DNA of 64,000 nt, from positions 1-64,000 of the forward strand of contig NZ_QETK01000030.1 in the NCBI RefSeq assembly GCF_003105155.1. The letters run 5' to 3'. The DNA comes from Pseudomonas sp. SDI. Lineage in GTDB: Bacteria > Pseudomonadota > Gammaproteobacteria > Pseudomonadales > Pseudomonadaceae. The position numbers and the translations under genes are program-made. Positions 31,840 to 40,812 of the stretch are shown here, in pieces (position 1 is the first letter of the stretch; each line of letters opens with the position of its first letter). The notes beneath the pieces are model-generated. The model was given only the letters and a program-made list of their open reading frames with translations. It was not told the DNA's origin and did not search any database.

Positions 31840-32911
31840 GCCGGCAGAGCATCGCCCCGGTGAAGTTGAACAGGCGGTGCTGGCTCAGGTCCAGCAGCGC
31901 CTGTTCGATGCGCTCGGCCAAGGCCTCGCAGTGCCAGCGCGGTGCGTAACGGTTGGCCAGCAGTTGCCGGGCCTGCTGCTGCGCCTGCTGCCAGCGGGCT
32001 TCGTCGCGGTACAGGTTGGCAGCGGCATCGGCCAGGGCTTCGGCCAGCGACACCACGGCGCCGGGCCAGGGCAGGGCGCCGTGCATGGCTTCGCTGCCGA
32101 TGGGGGTGGTCACGCTGGGCGTGCCGCAGTGGAGGGCGTCGAGCAGCGCCGGCTTGATCCCCGCCCCGAAGCGCAGGGGGGCCAGGCAGACCCGCGCTGC
32201 GCTTAGTACCGCCGTCGGGTCTTCAGCCGGGCCGTGCAGGTGGAAGCCTTCCGTGGGGCAATGCAGGGCGACGGTGTTGTCCGCCAGGTTGGCGCCGTAC
32301 ACGTGCACCTGGGCATCCGGCAGGCGCCGGCGCAGCATTGGCCAGAGGCTGTGTTTCAGCCACAACAGGGCATCGGCGTTGGCCGCACTGCGGTAATCGC
32401 CCAGCATGACGAAATGTTCGCGTTCGGCGTACGGGTGAAGCGCTTCGGTGACCGCGGGGCGGCTGCCCGGACACCAGTGCAGCAGGTGTTGGGGCAGGCC
32501 GAAGCCGTTGCACAGCAGGTCGATCTCGACGTCGGAACTGATCAGGCTGAGGTCGCAGCGGTACAGCGCGGCGATTTCCCGTTGGGTCAGCGCGGCAGTG
32601 GCCATCTGCTGGTAGAGGTCGGGGCCGGAGGTGGCGAACAGTGCGCGGAAATCGTTGCTGTCCAGGCCTTCTGCCAGGCGTCGGCGCAGCAACTGCTGGC
32701 GGGCGTCGTGCAGGCTGTGCAGGGCGTCGACGGCAAGCACGCGCAGGGCCTGAGGGTGCTCGCGGCGGATCCGCGTGCCGTGCTGTTCCTCGCTGCGGTA
32801 GTGGTCGAACAGGATAACGTCGGGGCTGTCGTCGCTGAGCTGCCAGCCACGGGCGTGGAAGGTGTCGAGGAGATCGGCGCGGGGGTGGCCGATGAGCTGG
32901 AACTTGAGCAT
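31808..32911 (-). CDS. GT4-like glycosyltransferase
   Basis: 367 aa protein with a C-terminal GT-B Rossmann domain: VMLGDYRSAANADALLWL, LPDAQVHVYGANLA, then APLRFGAGIKPALLDALHCGTPSVTTPIGSEAM, the nucleotide-sugar-binding segment of GT4-type enzymes. The N-terminal half is divergent (SPDVILFDHYRSEEQHG). It stands alone, with no polysaccharide operon, and is convergent with cobF with a 32-bp 3' overlap. Acceptor and donor unknown. Confidence 0.82.
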   Translation of the reverse strand: MLKFQLIGHPRADLLDTFHARGWQLSDDSPDVILFDHYRSEEQHGTRIRREHPQALRVLAVDALHSLHDARQQLLRRRLAEGLDSNDFRALFATSGPDLYQQMATAALTQREIAALYRCDLSLISSDVEIDLLCNGFGLPQHLLHWCPGSRPAVTEALHPYAEREHFVMLGDYRSAANADALLWLKHSLWPMLRRRLPDAQVHVYGANLADNTVALHCPTEGFHLHGPAEDPTAVLSAARVCLAPLRFGAGIKPALLDALHCGTPSVTTPIGSEAMHGALPWPGAVVSLAEALADAAANLYRDEARWQQAQQQARQLLANRYAPRWHCEALAERIEQALLDLSQHRLFNFTGAMLCRLTDAAASTCP

Positions 32912-32970
32912 GGGGCGCCCCAGGGGAAAAGGCCGGCTATTAAAGCAGAATCAGGCTGGCAGGGCTGGCC

Positions 32971-33015
32971 CTATCGCGGGACGTTCCCACAGTGGACCTG
33001 CGGCACATCCCGCGA
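32971..33015. repeat. Degenerate REP element
   Basis: CCCTATCGCGGGACGTTCCCACAG then GCACATCCCGCGAAGC: two partial REP arms in inverted order, between the receiver gene and the glycosyltransferase gene. Confidence 0.6.
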
Positions 33016-33023
33016 AGCCTTGT

Positions 33024-33383
33024 CTAACCATTCAGAACCCTGTTCACCGTGTCGCGCAACTGCTCGATGTTGAACGGTTTGCCAATCGAATGCATGCCGT
33101 CCGGCACCTCCACCGTTTCGGCATAGCCACTGGCAAACAGAATCGGCAACAACGGCCGTGCTGCCCTGGCCTGCAGGGCCAGTACCTTGCCGTCCATATC
33201 CGGCAAACCGACATCGGTCATCATCATCGCCAGCGCCTGGTCCGGATCGTTGAGTACCCTCAGTGCACGTTGTGCATCGCTGGCTTCAACCACGGAATAA
33301 CCAAGCTCCTCCAGCACGTCGACAATCAACATGCGCACGATATCGTCGTCTTCAACGACCAATAGCGGGGCGGTAACGGGCAT
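33024..33383 (-). CDS. Stand-alone response regulator receiver
   Basis: 119 aa from the ATG at 33383, essentially one CheY-like receiver domain: acidic pair in VVEDDDIVRM, phospho-acceptor Asp in MMMTDVGLPDMDG (about residue 60), Ser/Thr in LFASGYAE, Lys in SIGKPFNIEQL. No output domain. It is divergent from the large hybrid kinase gene (274 bp apart) and probably its or a neighbour's phospho-relay partner. The in-frame extension to 33494 has no ribosome site. Confidence 0.9.
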   Translation of the reverse strand: MPVTAPLLVVEDDDIVRMLIVDVLEELGYSVVEASDAQRALRVLNDPDQALAMMMTDVGLPDMDGKVLALQARAARPLLPILFASGYAETVEVPDGMHSIGKPFNIEQLRDTVNRVLNG

Positions 33384-33657
33384 GGCAGTAATCCTGTGCA
33401 AAAGGTGACACTTAATCTGTAAACAGCGCGCTGGGTGAAGTTCCCCCAAGCGACGAAAAACTGCTCGGGCGCGCAGCATAACCACCTCGCACACAACAGG
33501 GAACGATTGTGCTGGATGCCTCTCAAATGCTGGCTAAATGCCCTGTCAGAATAGGCAAACGCAGATAGACTCGAAACCCGAGAAGGCAATTTTTCCTAGA
33601 ATAATTGCTCGAAATTCCGTCACACTTCTTTGAACGACCTTTGTCCGGACCTTTGCC

Positions 33658-36600
33658 ATGACCCGACCCGTCTCGACCGACCAGCAAAGCTTTCGCAGGC
33701 TGCTGAGCCGAAACATCGGCTTGCCCCTGGGCGTCGGCCTGCTCAGTGCCCTGGTGTTCATCGCGGTAATCGCCTACCTGCTGTCGGCCATCCAATGGGT
33801 GAAACACACCGACCGGGTGATCAACAACGCCACCGAGGCGGTCAAATTGTCCATCGACATGGAAACCGGCATGCGCGGTTTCATGCTCACCGGCGAGGAG
33901 CACTTTCTTGATCCGTACGAAGTGGCCAAGCCACGGATCAACGCCGAGCTGGCCGGGCTCAAGGAACTGGTTGCCGACAACCCGCAGCAGGTCGATCGTC
34001 TGAGCCGTCTGCAGGCGCTGCAGAACGAGTGGAATGTCTTCGCCAAGGAAATGATCGAGCTGCGCCGGCAGAACGGTGACTACCGTGCCTCGATCAGTTC
34101 CGGGCGCGGCAAGCGCCTGACCGACGAGATCCGCAAGGAGTTCGACACCTTCGTCGGCATGGAGCAGCAGCTGCGCCAGCAGCGCAACGACAACGTCAGC
34201 ACCACCACGGTGGTCTCGGTGTCGGTGTACCTGGGTTTCGTCCTGCTGCTCAGTGGCCTGCTGGCCTACACCGGCCGCCGCGACTTGCTGAGCCTGTCCA
34301 GCAACTACACCGCCAACCTCGAGGCCCAGCAGCGCGCCACCGAGCGCCTGCAACAACAGGCCTGGTTGCGCAGCGGGCAAACCCGGCTGGCCGAGCAGGT
34401 GCTCGGGCAACTGACCCTGCCGACGCTTGGCCACAATATCCTGCAGTTTTTCGGTAACTACCTCGGCAGCGTGGTCGCCGCCCTCTATGTCCGCGACGAC
34501 CATGGCAACCTGCGGCGGGTCGCCAGCTACGGCTTCTCCCGCGAGCAGGACGGCCAGGAACAGCTGCTCGGCGCCCAGGAAGGCCTGCTTGGCCAGGCGG
34601 TGATGCAAGGCCGGCTGATCCGTCTGGACGACGTGCCGGAAGGCTACTTCAAGGTCAACTCGGGCCTGGGCGACGGCCTGCCGCGCAGCGTACTGATGAT
34701 GCCGGCGAGCAACGACGGGCAGATCAACGGCGTGGTCGAGTTGGGCTTCCTGCGCCCGCTTGACGAGCGCGACATCGAGTTCCTCGAACTGGTCAGCGAC
34801 AACGTCGGTATTTCCATCGAAAGTGCACGCTACCGTCAGCGCTTGCAGGAAGTACTGGCCGAAACCCAGCAGCTGAACGAAGAGCTGCAGGTGCAGCAGG
34901 AAGAACTGAAAACCGCCAACGAAGAGCTCGAAGAGCAATCGCGGGTGCTCAAGGAGTCCCAGGCGCACCTGGAAACCCAGCAGGCCGAGCTTGAGCAGAC
35001 CAACGAGCAACTGGCCCAGCGCACCGATGCCCTGGCCGACCAGCGCGACGCCCTCGACCGCAAGAACAACGAGTTGAACCAGGCTCAGGTCGAGTTGCAG
35101 GCGCGTGCCGAGGAACTGCAGCGTTCGAGCAAGTACAAGTCGGAATTCCTCGCCAACATGTCCCATGAGCTGCGTACTCCGCTGAACAGCTCGCTGATCC
35201 TGGCCAAGCTGCTGGCCGAGAACGCCCAGGGCAACCTCAGCGCCGAACAGGTCAAGTTCGCCGAGTCGATCTACTCGGCCGGCAACGACCTGCTCAACCT
35301 GATCAACGACATCCTCGACATCGCCAAGGTCGAGGCCGGCAAGCTCGATGTACGTGCCGAAACCACCCACGTCACGCGCCTGGCCGAAGGCCTGCGCGGG
35401 CTGTTCGAACCACTGGCCAGCGAGAAGTGCCTGGGCTTCGAGGTGAGCATCGCGGCCAACGTGCCGGCGACCCTCTACACCGACCGCCAGCGCCTGGAAC
35501 AGATCCTCAAGAACCTGCTGTCGAACGCCTTCAAGTTCACCGAGCAGGGCAAGGTCAGCCTGGAAATCGGCTACCAGCCCGGCAATGGCCTGGTGTTCGC
35601 CGTGCGCGACACTGGCATCGGCATTGCCGCCGATCAGCAGCAGAGCATCTTCGAGGCCTTCCACCAGGCCGATGGCACCACCAACCGCCGCTATGGCGGC
35701 ACCGGCCTGGGCCTGTCGATCTCCCGCGACCTGGCGCAACTGCTCGGTGGCCAGATCAGCCTCGACAGCCGCCTGGGCACCGGCAGCGTGTTCAGCCTGA
35801 TTCTGCCCGAGCGTTACGAACCGGTGGTCGAGCAGAGCCGCCCGGTGGTGCTCAACCAGCCGGCGCCGTTGCCGGTGGCGCCAGTGGCCGCGGTCGCCCC
35901 GCCGGTGCTGGAAGTGCCACGGCCGCCGGTGAGCTTCGCCGACGACCGAGGCAATGCGCCGTTCAGCAACCGCTGCATCCTGGTGATCGAGGACGAACCG
36001 AACTTTGCTCGCATTCTCTTCGACCTGGCCCATGAACTGGGCTACAGCTGCCTGGTGGCCCAGGCCGCCGACGAAGGTTTCGAGCTGGCCGCCAGCTACC
36101 TGCCCGACGCGATCCTGCTGGACATGCGCCTGCCCGACCACTCCGGGCTCACCGTGCTGCAACGGCTCAAGGAGCAGGCCAGCACCCGGCACATTCCGGT
36201 GCACATCATTTCTGTCGAAGACCGCGTCGAGGCGGCCATGCACATGGGCGCCATCGGCTATGCGGTCAAGCCGACCAGCCGCGAAGAACTGAAGACGGTG
36301 TTCGCCCGCCTGGAAGAAAAGCTCACGCAGAAACTCAAGCATATCCTGCTGGTCGAGGATGACGACCTGCAGCGCGAAAGCATTGCCCGCCTGATTGGCG
36401 ACGACGATATCCAGATCACTGCCGTCGGCATGGCCCAGGAGGCCCTCGACCTGCTGCGCGAAAAGATCTACGACTGCATGATCATCGACCTCAAACTGCC
36501 CGACATGCTCGGCAACGAGCTGCTCAAGCGCATGACCGCCGACGACATCCGCTCGTTCCCGCCGGTGATCGTGTATACCGGGCGCAACTTGACCCGCGAC

Positions 36601-37152
36601 GAAGAGGCCGACCTGCTCAAGTACTCGCGCTCGATCATCATCAAGGGCGCGCGCTCGCCGGAGCGCCTGCTTGACGAAGTCACGCTGTTCCTGCACAAGG
36701 TCGAATCGACGCTGTCCCATGAACGCCAGCGCATGCTCAAGACCGCGCGCAGCCGTGACAAGGTCTTCGAGGGGCGCAAGATCCTCCTGGTGGACGACGA
36801 CGTGCGCAACATTTTCGCCCTCACCAGTGCCCTGGAGCACAAGGGCGCCATCGTCGAGATCGGCCGTAACGGCCGCGAAGCCATCGACAAGCTGGAGAGC
36901 ACCAGCGACATCGACCTGGTGCTGATGGACGTGATGATGCCGGAGATGGACGGCTACGAAGCCACCCGGCTGATCCGCAAGGACCCGCGCTGGCGCAAGC
37001 TGCCGATCATCGCGGTCACCGCCAAGGCGATGAAGGATGACCAGGAGCGCTGCCTGCAAGCCGGCGCCAACGATTACCTGGCCAAACCGATCGAGCTGGA
37101 CCGACTGTTCTCGCTGATCCGCGTCTGGCTGCCGCAACTGGAGCGAATTTGA
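33658..37152 (+). CDS. Hybrid sensor histidine kinase, CHASE3-GAF-HisKA-HATPase-REC-REC-REC
   Basis: 1164 aa inner-membrane sensor. Order: TM1 about 19-45; CHASE3 periplasmic domain about 50-180 (TGMRGFMLTGEEHFLDPY); TM2 about 185-207; GAF about 240-390; long coiled coil about 395-490, rich in Gln/Glu; H-box FLANMSHELRTPLN (His near 503); N-box LKNLLSNAFKFTE near 618 and DTGIGIAADQQ near 650. Three receivers follow with Asp in LLDMRLPDHSG, IIDLKLPDMLG and LMDVMMPEMDG. Three receivers in one chain permit branched relay or phosphate sinks. The stop overlaps the TTG start of the CheR-like gene. Confidence 0.93.
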   Translation: MTRPVSTDQQSFRRLLSRNIGLPLGVGLLSALVFIAVIAYLLSAIQWVKHTDRVINNATEAVKLSIDMETGMRGFMLTGEEHFLDPYEVAKPRINAELAGLKELVADNPQQVDRLSRLQALQNEWNVFAKEMIELRRQNGDYRASISSGRGKRLTDEIRKEFDTFVGMEQQLRQQRNDNVSTTTVVSVSVYLGFVLLLSGLLAYTGRRDLLSLSSNYTANLEAQQRATERLQQQAWLRSGQTRLAEQVLGQLTLPTLGHNILQFFGNYLGSVVAALYVRDDHGNLRRVASYGFSREQDGQEQLLGAQEGLLGQAVMQGRLIRLDDVPEGYFKVNSGLGDGLPRSVLMMPASNDGQINGVVELGFLRPLDERDIEFLELVSDNVGISIESARYRQRLQEVLAETQQLNEELQVQQEELKTANEELEEQSRVLKESQAHLETQQAELEQTNEQLAQRTDALADQRDALDRKNNELNQAQVELQARAEELQRSSKYKSEFLANMSHELRTPLNSSLILAKLLAENAQGNLSAEQVKFAESIYSAGNDLLNLINDILDIAKVEAGKLDVRAETTHVTRLAEGLRGLFEPLASEKCLGFEVSIAANVPATLYTDRQRLEQILKNLLSNAFKFTEQGKVSLEIGYQPGNGLVFAVRDTGIGIAADQQQSIFEAFHQADGTTNRRYGGTGLGLSISRDLAQLLGGQISLDSRLGTGSVFSLILPERYEPVVEQSRPVVLNQPAPLPVAPVAAVAPPVLEVPRPPVSFADDRGNAPFSNRCILVIEDEPNFARILFDLAHELGYSCLVAQAADEGFELAASYLPDAILLDMRLPDHSGLTVLQRLKEQASTRHIPVHIISVEDRVEAAMHMGAIGYAVKPTSREELKTVFARLEEKLTQKLKHILLVEDDDLQRESIARLIGDDDIQITAVGMAQEALDLLREKIYDCMIIDLKLPDMLGNELLKRMTADDIRSFPPVIVYTGRNLTRDEEADLLKYSRSIIIKGARSPERLLDEVTLFLHKVESTLSHERQRMLKTARSRDKVFEGRKILLVDDDVRNIFALTSALEHKGAIVEIGRNGREAIDKLESTSDIDLVLMDVMMPEMDGYEATRLIRKDPRWRKLPIIAVTAKAMKDDQERCLQAGANDYLAKPIELDRLFSLIRVWLPQLERI

Positions 37153-37970
37153 TCATCGAACGCAATACCGACATTGAAATCCGGCTGTTGATCGAGGCGA
37201 TCTACCTCAAGTACAGCTACGACTTCCGCGACTATTCCGGCGCCTCGATCAAGCGCCGGGTGCTGCATGCCGTGCGTCAGTTCGACTGCGCCACCGTATC
37301 GGCGTTGCAGGAACGGGTGCTGCACGACCCGGGGGTGTTCATGCAGTTGCTGCAATACCTGACCATCCCGGTGAGCGAGATGTTTCGCGACCCCGAGCAC
37401 TTCCTCGCGCTGCGCCGCGAGGTGGTGCCGCACCTGAAGACCTGGCCATCGATCAAAATCTGGATCGCCGGTTGCAGCACTGGCGAAGAGGTCTACTCGA
37501 TGGCCATCCTGCTGCGCGAGGAAGGCCTGCTTGAGCGCACCATCCTCTACGCCACCGACATCAACCCCAGCTCGCTGGAAAAGGCCAAGCAGGGCATCTA
37601 CTCGCTGCCGAGCATGCGCGAGTACACCGAGAACTATCAGAAGGCCGGCGGCCTGCGCGCGTTCAGCGACTACTACACGGCGGCCTACGGCAACGCCATC
37701 CTCGACAGCAGCCTGCGCGAGAACGTGACCTTCGCCGACCACAGCCTGGCCACCGACAGCGTGTTCTCCGAAACCCAGCTGGTGTCGTGTCGCAACGTGC
37801 TGATCTACTTCAACAAGGGCCTGCAGGACCGCGCCTTTGGCTTGTTTCACGAATCGCTGTGTCATCGCGGCTTCCTGGTCCTGGGCAGCAAGGAAACCCT
37901 GGACTTCTCGGCCTATTCGGAGCGTTTCGAGCCACTGTGCCGGCCCGAGCGGATCTACCGCAAGCTATGA
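37149..37970 (+). CDS. CheR-like protein-glutamate methyltransferase
   Basis: 273 aa SAM-dependent methyltransferase. It begins with TTG (37149) overlapping the kinase stop by 4 bp, with GGAG just upstream; no better start exists. SAM motif WIAGCSTGEEVYSMAILL (about 100-117), ATDINPSSLEKA and the CheR signature LVSCRNVLIYFN near 215-226. An N-terminal all-helical CheR domain (SGASIKRRVLHAVRQF) is present. No chemoreceptor or CheA/CheW is encoded here, so it probably modifies a receptor elsewhere or serves a non-chemotaxis sensor system. Confidence 0.9.
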   Translation: MIIERNTDIEIRLLIEAIYLKYSYDFRDYSGASIKRRVLHAVRQFDCATVSALQERVLHDPGVFMQLLQYLTIPVSEMFRDPEHFLALRREVVPHLKTWPSIKIWIAGCSTGEEVYSMAILLREEGLLERTILYATDINPSSLEKAKQGIYSLPSMREYTENYQKAGGLRAFSDYYTAAYGNAILDSSLRENVTFADHSLATDSVFSETQLVSCRNVLIYFNKGLQDRAFGLFHESLCHRGFLVLGSKETLDFSAYSERFEPLCRPERIYRKL

Positions 37971-38542
37971 ATCCGGTCGATGCGATTGTCCTTGGCGCTT
38001 CGGCGGGCGGCGTTACGGCGCTGCTGGCGGTATTCGCCGCGTTGCCGCGCGACTACCCGATTCCACTGCTGTGCGTGCTGCACCTGCCGGACGGCCGTCA
38101 CAGCCAGCTCGCCGACGTGTTCGCCAAGCGTCTGCAACGGCCGGTGCGCGAGGGGCGCGACAAGGAACGTATCGCGCCGGGGATGATCTATGTAGCCGGC
38201 CCCAGCTATCACCTGTCGGTGGAAAAGGACTACAGCTTGTCGTTGAGCCAGGAAGACCGCGTGCATTTTTCCCGCCCGGCCATCGACTTCCTGTTCGAGT
38301 CGGCGGCCGATGCCTATGGCAGCGGGTTGGTCGGCGTGTTGCTGACCGGGGCCAACGAAGACGGTGCCAGAGGCCTGGCGCGCATCCAACAGTGTGGCGG
38401 TCGGACCATCGTTCAGGACCCGGCCCAGGCGCAAGTCGCCGTCATGCCCGAAGCAGCGCTGGCGCTGTTGCGGCCTGACCATATACTCCCTTTGAACGGC
38501 ATCGGGCACTTGCTCGCCACGCTGGAACCACGTGAATGCTAA
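37967..38542 (+). CDS. CheB-like methylesterase domain protein (no receiver)
   Basis: 191 aa, only the esterase domain of CheB. Ser in VLGASAGGV (residue about 11), His in CVLHLPDGRHSQ, Asp in LLTGANEDGARGL form the triad. It has no receiver or linker, so phosphorylation control must come from partners, here the adjacent receiver-kinase. The ATG overlaps the CheR-like stop (ATGA) and its stop overlaps the next start by 7 bp. The pairing with the CheR-like gene suggests reversible methylation of a shared target. Confidence 0.9.
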   Translation: MNPVDAIVLGASAGGVTALLAVFAALPRDYPIPLLCVLHLPDGRHSQLADVFAKRLQRPVREGRDKERIAPGMIYVAGPSYHLSVEKDYSLSLSQEDRVHFSRPAIDFLFESAADAYGSGLVGVLLTGANEDGARGLARIQQCGGRTIVQDPAQAQVAVMPEAALALLRPDHILPLNGIGHLLATLEPREC

Positions 38543-39762
38543 GCCATATCCAAGCCAAACTGCTGATCGTCGACGACCTGCCGGAGAACCTGGTGGCGCT
38601 CGAGGCCCTGATCAAGGCCGACGACCGCGCGGTGTTCAAGGCGCAGTCGGCTGACCAGGCGCTGTCGCTGCTGCTCGAGCACGAATTCGCCCTGGCCATC
38701 CTCGACGTGCAGATGCCCGGCATGAACGGCTTCGAGCTGGCCGAGCTGATGCGCGGCACGGAAAAAACCAAGAACATCCCGATCGTCTTCGTCAGCGCGG
38801 CGGCGCGCGAGATGAACTACGCCTTCAAGGGCTACGAAAGCGGTGCGGTGGACTTCCTGCACAAGCCGCTCGACGTGCATGCGGTGAAGAGCAAGGTGAC
38901 GGTGTTCGTCGACCTGTTCCGCCAGCGCAAGGGCCTCGACGAGCAATTGCAGGAGCTGGAACGCAGCCGCCAGGAGCAGGAACTGCTGCTGGCCCAGCTG
39001 GAGGTGGCGCGCGGCGAGCTGGAGCACGCGGTGCGCATGCGCGACGATTTCATGTCGATTGTTTCCCACGAAGTGCGCACGCCGCTCAACGGCCTGATCC
39101 TCGAAACCCAGCTGCGCAAGCTGCACCTGGCGCGGGACAACGCCGACGCCTTCAGCCTGGACAAGATGCGCGCCATGGTCGAGCGTGACGAGCGGCAGAT
39201 CAACAGCCTGATTCGCCTGATCGAAGACATGCTCGACGTGTCGCGGATCCGCACCGGCAAACTGTCGATTCGCCCGTCGTCGTTCGACCTGAGCCAACTG
39301 GTCAGCGGCCTGCTGGAAAACTTCGCGGCCCAGGCCGCCGCCGCCGAGTGCAGCCTGAGCCTGGAGGCGGCGCAGCCGGTGCTGGGGGTGTGGGATGAAT
39401 TCCGCATCGAACAGGTGATCGCCAACCTGCTGAGCAACGCCCTGCGCTACGGACGCAAGGGCCCGGTGCAGGTGCGCGTGCGCGAAGTACAGGGGCTGGC
39501 CTGCGTGGAGGTGCGCGATTTCGGCATTGGCATCAGCGAAGCCAATCAGCAACGGATCTTTCAGCAGTTCGAGCGGGTTTCATCCAGTCAGAGCACGGCC
39601 GGCCTCGGTCTGGGTTTGTACATCTCCGAGCAGATCGTCCTGGCCCATGGCGGCAGCATCAGTGTGAGCAGTGTCGAAGGCGAGGGCGCGACCTTTATCG
39701 TGCGCCTGCCGCTGCTGCGCGACATGCAGGAAAATACCCAGCAACAGGCAACCTCTGCTTGA
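38536..39762 (+). CDS. Response regulator-histidine kinase hybrid (REC-HisKA-HATPase)
   Basis: 408 aa soluble protein with a receiver first (LLIVDDLPENLVAL, Asp in LAILDVQMPGMNG near 57, Lys in DFLHKPLD), then a coiled coil (about 130-165) and a kinase core: H-box MSIVSHEVRTPLNG near 172-185, N-box VIANLLSNALRYG near 295, DFGIGISEANQQ and GLGLGLYISEQI. No membrane segment. The input receiver suggests it is switched by another kinase, probably the hybrid at 33658. It overlaps cheB-like by 7 bp. Confidence 0.92.
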   Translation: MLSHIQAKLLIVDDLPENLVALEALIKADDRAVFKAQSADQALSLLLEHEFALAILDVQMPGMNGFELAELMRGTEKTKNIPIVFVSAAAREMNYAFKGYESGAVDFLHKPLDVHAVKSKVTVFVDLFRQRKGLDEQLQELERSRQEQELLLAQLEVARGELEHAVRMRDDFMSIVSHEVRTPLNGLILETQLRKLHLARDNADAFSLDKMRAMVERDERQINSLIRLIEDMLDVSRIRTGKLSIRPSSFDLSQLVSGLLENFAAQAAAAECSLSLEAAQPVLGVWDEFRIEQVIANLLSNALRYGRKGPVQVRVREVQGLACVEVRDFGIGISEANQQRIFQQFERVSSSQSTAGLGLGLYISEQIVLAHGGSISVSSVEGEGATFIVRLPLLRDMQENTQQQATSA

Positions 39763-39813
39763 GCCCGGGGTCCTATGGCGACTCTACCGAATGAACACAG
39801 CTAAGGCATTGGC

Positions 39814-40191
39814 ATGAGCGAAGATGCACAAGACGTGGTGCTGGTCGTCGAAGACGAACCGGTGATCCGCATGATCCTCAGGGACTACCTGGCGGGCGAG
39901 GGCTACCATGTGCTGGTGGCCGAAAACGGCGCGCAGGCGTTCGATATCCTGGCGAAAAAGCCGCATCTGGACCTGATGGTCACCGACTTCCGCCTGCCCG
40001 GCGGCATCTCCGGGGTCGATATTGCCGAGCCGGCGATCAAGCTGCGCCCGGACCTCAAGGTGATTTTCATCAGTGGCTACCCGCTGGAAATTCTCGAATC
40101 GGGCAGTCCGATCGCCCTCAAGGCGCCGATCCTGGCCAAGCCGTTCGACCTCGACAGCCTGCGCGAGCAGATTCAGAAGCTCCTCGCCTAG
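39814..40191 (+). CDS. Stand-alone response regulator receiver
   Basis: 125 aa CheY-like domain: VVLVVEDEPVIRM, phospho-acceptor in LMVTDFRLPGGISG (about residue 57), FISGYPLE and AKPFDLDSL (Lys). No output domain. Last gene of the signalling cluster, 51 bp after the receiver-kinase and 6 bp before the 3' end of the TetR gene on the other strand. Resembles receivers partnered with HWE/hybrid kinases. Confidence 0.9.
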   Translation: MSEDAQDVVLVVEDEPVIRMILRDYLAGEGYHVLVAENGAQAFDILAKKPHLDLMVTDFRLPGGISGVDIAEPAIKLRPDLKVIFISGYPLEILESGSPIALKAPILAKPFDLDSLREQIQKLLA

Positions 40192-40197
40192 GGGCGT

Positions 40198-40803
40198 TCA
40201 AGCCGCCGAACTGATGCGGCCGCTGGGCAGGCTGCGCTCAATGGCGCCGAGCAGCATGCTTTCCATCAAGGTCAGGCGCTGTGCTTGTGGCAGCGGCGAC
40301 TGCTGCAGCCAGCCGGGCAGGCTATTGAGCAGGCTGGCGATGACGTGGGCGGTAGCGGCCAGGCTCGCTGCCGGCAGCGCTGCCTCAGGTGCGATCAGGC
40401 GCAACAGGCCGGTTTCGTAGTCGCAGCGCAGCGCGGCAATCCGTGCCTGCTGCGCGTCGCTCAGGCAGCACAGGTCACGTTCCGCCAGGCGGAACTGCAA
40501 CGGCCGCTCGGCGTGCAGGGCCCAGTGGGCACCGATCACCGCCGACAGCCGCTGTGCCGGCGAACGGCCCTTGGCCGGCGGTGCGAGGGTGGCCAGCAGC
40601 TCTTCGAACAGCTCTTCGATCAGATCGAAGAGCAGGTGCTGCTTGCTCGGAAAATGGTGGTACAGCGAGCCTGCGGTCAGCCCCAGGTGGCTGGCCAGCT
40701 CGCGCATGCTGACCTGGCCGAAGCCTTTGTTCGCGAAGAGTTCCAGCGCTTTGTCGCGCCGTTCTTCGAAATTCGCGCAGCGTTCGGCGCAGGTCAGTGG
40801 CAT
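40198..40803 (-). CDS. TetR-family regulator
   Basis: 201 aa. The N-terminal HTH occupies about residues 12-60 (RRDKALELFANKGFGQVSMRELASHLGLTAGSLYHHFPSKQHLLFDLI). The C-terminal helical ligand domain is not assignable. It is the last gene of the thiolase-dehydrogenase-TetR operon (9 bp after the dehydrogenase), so it probably controls that operon in response to an acyl-CoA or related compound (inference). Confidence 0.9.
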   Translation of the reverse strand: MPLTCAERCANFEERRDKALELFANKGFGQVSMRELASHLGLTAGSLYHHFPSKQHLLFDLIEELFEELLATLAPPAKGRSPAQRLSAVIGAHWALHAERPLQFRLAERDLCCLSDAQQARIAALRCDYETGLLRLIAPEAALPAASLAATAHVIASLLNSLPGWLQQSPLPQAQRLTLMESMLLGAIERSLPSGRISSAA

Positions 40804-40812
40804 GGGGCTACC

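Noticed and set aside
33523..37137. A 1204-codon open frame antisense to the hybrid kinase gene
   Set aside because: It is a by-product of GC-rich third codon positions in the kinase gene. Its protein is Gln/Val/Gly/His-rich with no domain, no ribosome site and no family motif, whereas the plus-strand frame has complete kinase and receiver motifs.
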